Shown one piece after another: positions 1-5,897 of a stretch of 5,897 nucleotides of DNA. The notes beneath the pieces are model-generated. The model was not told the DNA's origin. It saw nothing but the letters and a program-made list of their open reading frames with translations, and searched no databases. The position numbers and the translations under genes are program-made. Position 1 is the first letter of the stretch; every line of letters begins with the position of its first letter. The DNA is from Rhodocyclaceae bacterium (GTDB lineage: Bacteria > Pseudomonadota > Gammaproteobacteria > Burkholderiales > Rhodocyclaceae), in NCBI GenBank assembly GCA_030689585.1, contig JAUYFZ010000094.1:1-5897 (forward strand). The letters run 5' to 3'.

Positions 1-48
1 CCCTCCCCTTCAAGGGGAGGGTTGGGGTGGGGATGGGGGTCAATGGGG
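1..48. repeat. G/C palindrome followed by G-run array (REP-like intergenic element, possible G-quadruplex)
   Basis: Bases 1-10 (CCCTCCCCTT) and 12-21 (AAGGGGAGGG) form a perfect inverted repeat around C11; as RNA this gives at least an 8-bp stem with a TTCAA loop. It is followed by runs of G at 24-27, 29-32, 35-39 and 45-48. With 19-21, the runs up to 39 fit a short-loop G-quadruplex pattern on the + strand (loops of 2, 1 and 2 bases). G-rich palindromes of this general look are common as dispersed intergenic repeats in proteobacteria, so a REP-like element is the simplest reading, but copy number cannot be judged from one window. There is no T-run after the stem, so it is not a classical + strand terminator. 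The element may continue left of the window edge. Confidence 0.45.
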
Positions 49-67
49 CATGTTTCATGATGCGGGG

Positions 68-94
68 TGGCGATTCGCCATGCACGTTAACGTG
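68..94. repeat. Two adjacent perfect palindromes upstream of gltX
   Basis: TGGCGATTCGCCA (68-80) is a perfect dyad around T74, and CACGTTAACGTG (83-94) is a perfect 12-base palindrome two bases further on. Neither lies in a convincing reading frame. Symmetric sites of this size can be operators for dimeric regulators, but I do not recognise either as a known binding site, and no regulator gene is adjacent in the window. They sit about 195-220 bases upstream of the gltX start, so they could equally belong to a gene left of the window or to the repeat element at 1-48. Confidence 0.35.
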
Positions 95-150
95 AAATAA
101 CCAGTTCGGAGTGCCCCGTAACAATCGAGCACAGCGAGCCGATATAAGAA

Positions 151-180
151 CCCCCCGAGAGGGGGGCGAAGGGGGGCGGG
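151..180. repeat. C6-GAGA-G6 hairpin with a second G6 copy
   Basis: CCCCCC (151-156), GAGA (157-160) and GGGGGG (161-166) form a 6-bp all-GC stem closed by a GNRA-type tetraloop. GGGGGGCG is then repeated ten bases later (161-168 and 171-178), so the C-run could pair with either G-run. No T-run follows, which argues against a simple intrinsic terminator. It would lie in the gltX leader only if transcription starts upstream of 150. Function unknown. Confidence 0.4.
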
Positions 181-230
181 CGTTTAATCGCATTGAATGG
201 ATTTCATGTGACAGTGGCGAGCATCGTGAC

Positions 231-259
231 CATGCGAGTTTATACCACACGGGTAGAAT
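231..259 (+). promoter_or_regulatory. Weak candidate promoter of gltX
   Basis: TAGAAT at 254-259 matches the sigma-70 -10 consensus at five of six positions. Start of transcription would fall near 265-267, giving a leader of only about 23 bases to the ATG at 290. At normal spacing (around 231-236) there is no good -35 hexamer, so this rests on the -10 box alone and may be chance. Confidence 0.25.
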
Positions 260-289
260 GTCCTTCTTTACAAAATCGTGTCCGTTACC

Positions 290-1693
290 ATGTCCAATCC
301 TGTCCGCACCCGTTTTGCGCCTAGTCCTACCGGTTATTTGCACATTGGAGGTGCTCGCACGGCCCTGTTTGCTTGGGCCTATGCGCGTCGCCACGGGGGA
401 AAGTTCATCTTGCGTATTGAGGATACCGATGTGGCTCGTTCTACGCCGGAAGCCGTGCAGGCTATCCTTGACGGAATGAACTGGTTGAATCTGGACTGCG
501 ACGAAGGCCCGTTTTATCAGATGCAGCGCATGGATCGTTACAAGGAAGTTATCGCACAGATGCTGGTCGAGGGGACCGCCTACCATTGTTACGCGCAGCC
601 GGAAGAGTTGGAGAAAATGCGTGAGGCGCAAATGGTCAGGAAGGAAAAGCCTCGTTACGATGGTCGCTGGCGGCCTGCGCCCGAGTCGAATAAAACGCTC
701 CCCCTGCCGCCGGTGGATGTCGCTCCCGTGGTGCGATTCCGTAATCCCGTGAATGGACTCGTGGCTTGGGATGACCAGGTGAAAGGCCGCATCGAGATCA
801 GCAACACCGAACTGGACGATTTCATCATCGCCCGTGCCGACGGAACACCTACCTACAATTTTTGTGTGGTGGTCGACGATTGGGACATGGGCATCACGCA
901 TGTCATTCGCGGCGACGATCACGTTAACAACACCCCTCGTCAGATCAATCTGCTTCAAGCATTGAGGGCACCCGTGCCGATCTACGGGCATTTGTCGATG
1001 ATTTTGGGCGACGATGGCACCAAGCTTTCCAAGCGTCATGGCGCGGTATCAGTCATGCAATATGACGAAGACGGCTATCTGCCCGAAGCCGTCCTCAATT
1101 ATCTGGCGCGATTAGGCTGGTCGCATGGCGATGAAGAAGTGTTCACGATGGAACAATTCGTTCAGTGGTTCGATCTGGATCACATCACCTCATCGGCGGC
1201 TCAGTTCAATACCGAAAAACTCAACTGGCTCAATGCGCATTATCTTAAAGAAGCCGATGATGGTCGTCTGATGCTGGAAGTGGGTAATCGGCTGGCTCGG
1301 CGGGGTATTCCATTGGAGTCCATCGCTTCGCTGGAACCGGTGGTGGCTCTATATAAGGATCGCGTGGGAACCCTGAACGAATTAACCGATGCGAGTGAAC
1401 CTTTTTGCATCACGATTCATCCTTCAGCGAAAATGAGGGAAACACACCTCACCGACACGGCCTGTCACGCCTTGCAGGATTTGCGAACTCGACTTGCAAA
1501 TTGCGACTGGGAGAAGCCCGCTTTAAGTCAGGCTCTGAAGGAGACGCTCACGGCCTGCGGACTCAAGATGCCTCAAGTCGCCATCCCGTTACGGGTGGCC
1601 CTGCTTGGCCAACCCCAGTCACCGGCGATTGATGCTGTGCTGGAAGTCATGGGACGAGAGGGCGTGCTGGCGCGACTTGCTGACATCATTTAG
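290..1693 (+). CDS. gltX: Glutamyl-tRNA synthetase (GluRS, class I)
   Basis: Cytoplasmic enzyme that attaches glutamate to tRNA-Glu using ATP; the product feeds protein synthesis and, in most bacteria with this enzyme, tetrapyrrole synthesis. From the ATG at 290 the protein is 467 residues, usual for the family. The class I signatures are present: [13 protein letters not shown] with the HIGH-type motif at residues 18-21, GDDHVNNTP at 208-216, and KLSKR (KMSKS motif) at 245-249. The C-terminal third is the helical anticodon-binding region, ending in a typical [13 protein letters not shown] segment. An in-frame GTG at 278 would add only four residues; ATG 290 is preferred because [13 protein letters not shown] fits the family N-terminus. 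Neither start has a clear Shine-Dalgarno sequence. Of the four zinc ligands known in E. coli GluRS (C98, C100, C125, H127), only the first is kept here (C100); the others are A102, W127 and P129, so zinc is probably not bound. The gene is convergent with glnB. Confidence 0.97.
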   Translation: MSNPVRTRFAPSPTGYLHIGGARTALFAWAYARRHGGKFILRIEDTDVARSTPEAVQAILDGMNWLNLDCDEGPFYQMQRMDRYKEVIAQMLVEGTAYHCYAQPEELEKMREAQMVRKEKPRYDGRWRPAPESNKTLPLPPVDVAPVVRFRNPVNGLVAWDDQVKGRIEISNTELDDFIIARADGTPTYNFCVVVDDWDMGITHVIRGDDHVNNTPRQINLLQALRAPVPIYGHLSMILGDDGTKLSKRHGAVSVMQYDEDGYLPEAVLNYLARLGWSHGDEEVFTMEQFVQWFDLDHITSSAAQFNTEKLNWLNAHYLKEADDGRLMLEVGNRLARRGIPLESIASLEPVVALYKDRVGTLNELTDASEPFCITIHPSAKMRETHLTDTACHALQDLRTRLANCDWEKPALSQALKETLTACGLKMPQVAIPLRVALLGQPQSPAIDAVLEVMGREGVLARLADII

Positions 1694-1710
1694 ACAAACT
1701 TAGTTACCAC

Positions 1711-1735
1711 CAACCAAATCCTTTGGCTTGTTCTT
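1711..1735. terminator. Weak hairpin between convergent gltX and glnB
   Basis: CCAAA (1714-1718) and TTTGG (1722-1726) form a 5-bp stem with a TCC loop. It extends by three more pairs (CAA 1711-1713 with TTG 1728-1730) if C1727 is bulged. On the + strand it is followed by a broken T-rich stretch (TTGTTCTT). It is the only stem I could find in the 48-base gap and could serve gltX; on the minus strand no T-run follows it. It is weak as an intrinsic terminator, so Rho-dependent ending is equally possible. Confidence 0.3.
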
Positions 1736-1741
1736 AACTGG

Positions 1742-2089
<348 letters not shown>

Positions 2090-2091
<2 letters not shown>

Positions 2092-3709
2092 AGGTGCTGA
2101 TATACCGCGATGTTATCGGATAACGCCAATCCTTGCCGAAACCGCGCCGGGTAATTCGAATGCCAACCGGGGCTTGTCGGCGTTTGTATTCATTTTTTTG
2201 TAGTAAATGGATGACTTGTTGCACATGGTTTTCTGCGTGTCCCATGGCGATAATCTCCTGTTGGCTCTTGTTGTGCTCCATGTACTCGGTGATGATGGCA
2301 TCGAGTTCGGCATAGGGGGGCAGGGTGTCCTGATCTGTTTGATCCGGTTTCAATTCTGCCGAAGGGGCTCGTTCGATGATGTTTTGAGGAATCACGTCGG
2401 AGAGCGTGTTGCGGTAGCGGGCCAAACGATAAACGAAGGTTTTCAGAACATCCTTGATGACAGCAAACCCACCGGCCATATCGCCATAAAGAGTGGCATA
2501 ACCTACGGCCATTTCGCTCTTGTTGCCGGTGGTGAGCACGATACGGCCTGTTCGATTAGAAAGGGCCATCAAGAGCATTCCCCGGATGCGGGCTTGCAGA
2601 TTCTCATCGGTGGTATCCCAGGCCGGTTTTTGCCCCAGCGGTGAAAAGACAGGGGTCAGCATGGAGGCGAACTGTTGCATGGCCGTGGCGATGGGGATTT
2701 CGTCGTATTGCACGCCTAAACGGCGAACCATCTCGCGTGAATCATCCAGACTCATTTGCGCAGTCCAGGGCGAAGGCATCATCACCGCACGCACATTGTC
2801 TGCCCCTAGCGCGTCGACGGCGAGGGCCAGTGTGAGCGCGGAATCAATGCCCCCCGATAATCCGATGATCGCACCGGGAAAATTGTTTTTTCCAAGGTAG
2901 TCCGTCACCCCCAGTTTGAGGGCGTTATAAACCTCTGCTTCCGGTGACAAGGGAGGCGTGATCGAACCTGGCATTAGATGACCGTCTTGATAACCGACAA
3001 TTTCCACGGTCTCAACAAAAGCAGGAAGCTGGTGAGTGATCTGCCCAGCGGCATTCAATGCGAAGGAAGCCCCATCGAAGACGAGTTCATCCTGTCCGCC
3101 GACCATATTGGCGTAAAGGAGTGGCAATCCGGTACTGACCACACGCTGACGGAGCGTCTCATACCGATCTACCTGCTTATCCCTATGAAAAGGCGAGGCA
3201 TTGAGGGATAACAGAAGTTCCGCGCCTGCATCACGTGCTTTTTCAGCCGCACCCGCTTGCCAGACATCGGCACAGATGAGTAATCCCAGTTGCACACCGG
3301 CGATTTCGATCAGGCAAGGAAACCCGCTTGCGGAGAAATAACGAGGTTCATCAAAGACTTCGTAATTGGGCAAGCGGTGTTTGCGATAGGTTGCTTCGAT
3401 GACCCCTCCGCGTAGTAGAGAGGCGGCGTTGTAAAGTTTCCCAATGGCTTCATCGGGATGGCCGACGATCAGCGGTAAGGGAGTGGCTTGCGCCAGTGTC
3501 GTCAGTTCACGGTGGCAGGCACGGACGAAATCCGGGCGTAGCAACAGGTCTTCCGGTGGATAGCCGCACAGTGACAGTTCTGGAGTCAACAGGCAATCCG
3601 CCCCTAACGAGCGTGCCCTTTGTGCCGCATCAAGAATGCGTGCAGCGTTACCCGCAAAATCTCCGACGATGCAGTTGATTTGTGCAATCGCAATTTTCAG
3701 GGATGCCAT
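2090..3709 (-). CDS. nadE: Glutamine-dependent NAD+ synthetase (two-domain)
   Basis: Last step of NAD+ synthesis: ATP-dependent amidation of deamido-NAD+ (NaAD) with ammonia released from glutamine and passed between two domains. The protein is 539 residues, usual for the single-chain bacterial form. The N-terminal carbon-nitrogen hydrolase (glutaminase) domain, about 1-250, has the catalytic triad: E44 in [16 protein letters not shown]110 in [12 protein letters not shown] and C146 in LLICADVW. The residue after the nucleophilic Cys is Ala, where many family members have Glu. The C-terminal synthetase domain has the ATP pyrophosphatase P-loop SGGIDS at 285-290, [11 protein letters not shown] at 310-320, ENLQARIRG at 369-377 and [18 protein letters not shown] at 393-410, and ends with the typical NEYKRRQAP segment. 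The start at 3709 fits the family N-terminus (LKIAIAQIN) but has no Shine-Dalgarno; it lies 13 bases inside the end of copA. glnB follows closely, a sensible partner since both respond to glutamine supply. Confidence 0.97.
3697..3709 (-). other. copA/nadE coding overlap (likely translational coupling)
   Basis: The nadE ATG (3709-3707) precedes the copA stop TGA (3699-3697) in a different frame, giving a 13-base overlap. The bases just upstream of the ATG on the minus strand (TTATTACGTCG) contain no purine-rich ribosome binding site. Re-initiation by ribosomes finishing copA is the likely way nadE is translated; this is inference from the layout. Confidence 0.7.
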
Positions 3710-5868
3710 CGACGTAATAACAAGGAGTTGCTGACGACAGAGACAGAGCTGGCCGCCATGGCCGCACCGGCGATGACAGGATTGAGTAATCCGGCGGCGG
3801 CTAACGGAATGCCCAGCACGTTGTAGAGGAAAGCCCAGAAAAGGTTTTGGCGAATTTTTGCGAGGGTAGCACGGGAAAGCGAAATGGCATCGGCGACTCC
3901 GGCGAGATCGTTTTTCATCAACGTGATGTCGGCTGTTTCCATCGCCACGTCTGTTCCGGCTCCCATGGCAAAAGAGACATCGGCGGTGGCCAGAGCGGGC
4001 GCATCGTTGATCCCGTCGCCCACCATGCCAACATGGAGGCCTTGATCTTTGAGTTTTCGCACGGTTTCTGCCTTGTCTGCGGGCAGGACTTCCGCCTCGA
4101 AACGAGTGATACCGACCTGCTGTGCGATGTGCGAAGCCGTGGCGTAGTTATCTCCCGTGAGCATGATGACGTCGATACCAAGCTGGTTTAAGCGTGCCAC
4201 CGCTGCTTTTGAAGTGGTTCGCAATGGATCGGAAATGCCGATAAATCCAAGAAAAACATTATCTTGGGCCACGGCAATGACACTTCGTCCTTGTAAAGCC
4301 TGGGGGGAGGATAGTCCCAGATTGGCTAAAAAGGCGGGGGAACCGATGGACAGAAGGTGTCCACCAATGCGGCCTGTCAAACCCCGCCCCGGTGTAACAA
4401 CGACATCGGTCGGTGTTTCGAGGGGAGCCTCTAAATGGGCTTTGGCATGAGCTACGAGGCACTGTGCGAGCGGATGGGTGGACGCTTGCTCAAGACTGGC
4501 GGCTCGCCATAACAAGGTATCTGCTGTTAGGTCTGCCGCTGGCAACACGTCGGTTAAGGTTGGTTTTCCTTCGGTGAGCGTGCCCGTTTTATCGACAACC
4601 AGCACGGTCAGTTTTTCAGCCAGTTCTAGGGCTTGTGCGTTTCGGATGAGTATGCCTGCGCGTGCCCCCAGCCCTGTTCCGACCATGATGGCAGTCGGTG
4701 TCGCCAACCCCAATGCACAAGGGCAAGCAATGACCAAGACAGCGACGGCGTTGACCAGTGCTTCTGCGAAATCAGCCCCGAACCAACCCCACCCAATTAA
4801 GAACGTGGCGAATGCAATGGCACTCACCACCGGCACGAAAATGGCAGAAATACGATCCGCCAGACGTTGTATCGGAGCCTTGGAACCTTGTGCCTGTTCC
4901 ACCAATCGAATGATGCCTGCCAGAAGTGTATGAGCACCGACCCCTGTCGCACGGCATTTGAGCATTGAATCGGCATTGACGGAAGCAGCGAAAACTTTGT
5001 CATTCACTTTCTTGTGAACCGGCAAACTTTCCCCGGTCAACATGGCTTCATTGACCGAGGAGAGTCCTTCAACCACGGCTCCGTCGACGGGACAAGCCTC
5101 ACCGGGCCGCACGATGAACAAATCACCGGGAATCATATTTTTTACGCTGATGTCGATCCACTGACCATCGCGTTCAATCGTGGCTGTTTGGGGTTGTAGG
5201 CGAATGAGTGAGGCCAGTGCTTCAGAAGTCTTGGCGCGGGCACGGGCTTCCAGTATTTTGCCCAGAAGCACCAGTGTGATGACCGTGGCGGACGCTTCGA
5301 AATAGACATGCTGGTGGTGCAAATCCATCAGCGTGACCCAGGCACTAAAAGCCCAAGCCATGGTCGTGCCCAAGGCGACCAGCACGTCCATGTTGCCGGT
5401 TCCGCCCCGAATGGCATGGAACCCCCCAACATAAAATCGCCATCCGATCCAGAATTGAACGGGAGTCGCCAGAAGAAGTTGTAGCGTGCGTGGCAGAGCG
5501 TCGGAATGACCTGCGCTAGGGTCGGTCATAAAGAACATTTGACCGATGAGCGGCAACGTGAGGACGGCAGATATCCAGAACCGGCGTAGTTCCGTTTGGG
5601 TGGTCGCGAGTTTGCGTGCCTGTTCCTCGACATGCGTATCCGCTGTGGACAGAGTGGCCGTAAACCCCGCCTGTGTAATCGCGTCGATGACCGTGGTTGC
5701 CAGTGCGGCTTCGTCAGAGAGAGGGCGCACGTAGGCACGTTCCCCCGCGAAATTGACCACGGCTTCCACGCCGGGTAGTTGGTTGAGCGTGCGTTCAATA
5801 CGCGCCGCACAGGCGGCACAACCCATGCCACCAATAGCAAATTCAAGGGATTGGGAAGTTGAAATCAT
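3697..5868 (-). CDS. copA: Copper-exporting P1B-type ATPase
   Basis: Inner-membrane pump that uses ATP to move Cu+ (possibly Ag+) out of the cytoplasm. The protein is 723 residues, normal for a CopA with one metal-binding domain. Order: HMA domain about 8-72 with GMGCAAC (C17, C20); membrane helices near 97-114, 128-146, 160-180 and 188-206; actuator domain with TGES at 278-281; helices near 340-362 and 370-394, the latter with the CPC motif at 382-384; DKTGTLT at 426-432 with phosphorylated D426; HP motif at 465-466; GDGINDAP at 617-624; last two helices near 676-694 and 696-716. The YN pair (682-683) and M704-x-x-S707-S708 in these helices are the Cu+-selective (P1B-1) signature, favouring CopA over Zn/Cd pumps. 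A CcoI/FixI-type role in cytochrome oxidase assembly is less likely, as no cco genes are seen, but the upstream side is outside the window. The ATG at 5868 has no obvious Shine-Dalgarno. It is the first complete gene of the minus-strand cluster. Confidence 0.95.
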   Translation of the reverse strand: MISTSQSLEFAIGGMGCAACAARIERTLNQLPGVEAVVNFAGERAYVRPLSDEAALATTVIDAITQAGFTATLSTADTHVEEQARKLATTQTELRRFWISAVLTLPLIGQMFFMTDPSAGHSDALPRTLQLLLATPVQFWIGWRFYVGGFHAIRGGTGNMDVLVALGTTMAWAFSAWVTLMDLHHQHVYFEASATVITLVLLGKILEARARAKTSEALASLIRLQPQTATIERDGQWIDISVKNMIPGDLFIVRPGEACPVDGAVVEGLSSVNEAMLTGESLPVHKKVNDKVFAASVNADSMLKCRATGVGAHTLLAGIIRLVEQAQGSKAPIQRLADRISAIFVPVVSAIAFATFLIGWGWFGADFAEALVNAVAVLVIACPCALGLATPTAIMVGTGLGARAGILIRNAQALELAEKLTVLVVDKTGTLTEGKPTLTDVLPAADLTADTLLWRAASLEQASTHPLAQCLVAHAKAHLEAPLETPTDVVVTPGRGLTGRIGGHLLSIGSPAFLANLGLSSPQALQGRSVIAVAQDNVFLGFIGISDPLRTTSKAAVARLNQLGIDVIMLTGDNYATASHIAQQVGITRFEAEVLPADKAETVRKLKDQGLHVGMVGDGINDAPALATADVSFAMGAGTDVAMETADITLMKNDLAGVADAISLSRATLAKIRQNLFWAFLYNVLGIPLAAAGLLNPVIAGAAMAASSVSVVSNSLLLRRWHP

Positions 5869-5897
5869 CGTAACTATTCAGGTCGGTGTCAATCTCC
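5869..5897 (-). other. Short stretch upstream of copA, cut by the window edge
   Basis: The 29 bases before copA hold no Shine-Dalgarno at usual spacing. A TTGACA hexamer lies at 5892-5887 on the minus strand, but the best -10 match at 17 bases falls on the start codon, so it is unlikely to drive copA. No dyad of the CueR type is visible. The real promoter, or an upstream co-transcribed gene, must lie beyond the edge. Confidence 0.3.

Noticed and set aside
1..21. Intrinsic terminator of a gene left of the window
   Set aside because: The stem is strong but is followed by G-runs and not by T-runs on the + strand; the minus-strand side is outside the window.
2..100. Open frame from the window edge to TAA at 98-100, as the end of an upstream gene
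   Set aside because: Its translation is the low-complexity PLQGEGWGGDGG type produced by the palindrome and G-runs, with no recognisable protein; treated as non-coding.
111..479. 122-codon + strand reading frame beginning with GTG upstream of gltX
   Set aside because: It runs into gltX in another frame, shows no recognisable domain and crosses the structured non-coding region; it is a shadow.
4478..4933. 151-codon + strand reading frame opposite copA
   Set aside because: It lies wholly antisense to the conserved core of copA (DKTGTLT and CPC region); the long open frame follows from copA codon usage. The same holds for the + strand frame at 2207-2644 opposite nadE and that at 1787-2203 opposite glnB and the end of nadE.
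5864..5892. TTGACA-based promoter just before copA
   Set aside because: With a 17-base spacer the -10 position (GATGAT) overlaps the copA start codon, so transcription would begin inside the gene.

Overview
The window holds four protein-coding genes that look intact, from a Gram-negative proteobacterium of medium GC content. The protein flavour fits best with a betaproteobacterium (Nitrosomonadales-like): the GltX N-terminus, a PII protein ending in [14 protein letters not shown], and a single-chain glutamine-dependent NadE next to glnB. That placement is inference from family knowledge, not a database result. No phage, transposon, CRISPR, rRNA or tRNA signal was seen.

Layout: positions 1-289 are non-coding in both directions as far as I can see, but rich in structure. 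They contain a G/C palindrome followed by a G-run array, two adjacent perfect palindromes, and a C6-GAGA-G6 hairpin. Next comes gltX (glutamyl-tRNA synthetase) on the + strand, ending at 1693. A 48-base convergent gap with a weak hairpin separates it from a three-gene cluster on the minus strand, read right to left: copA (Cu+ export P1B-type ATPase), nadE (glutamine-dependent NAD+ synthetase) and glnB (PII nitrogen regulator). The window ends 29 bases upstream of copA, so the promoter of this cluster and any copper regulator lie outside.

The minus-strand genes are tightly packed. The copA stop lies 13 bases inside nadE, whose start has no visible Shine-Dalgarno sequence. The nadE stop codon overlaps the strong Shine-Dalgarno sequence of glnB. 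This implies one transcript with translational coupling. NadE uses glutamine as nitrogen donor and GlnB reports glutamine/2-oxoglutarate/ATP status, so that pair makes metabolic sense. A copper pump leading the same transcript is the less expected part. gltX is a separate unit; it also uses the glutamate family of metabolites, but nothing in the sequence ties its regulation to the other cluster.

I found no convincing new biological system. The points most worth a second look are the copA-nadE-glnB arrangement with its overlaps, the structured region upstream of gltX, and the loss of most zinc-ligand positions in GltX.
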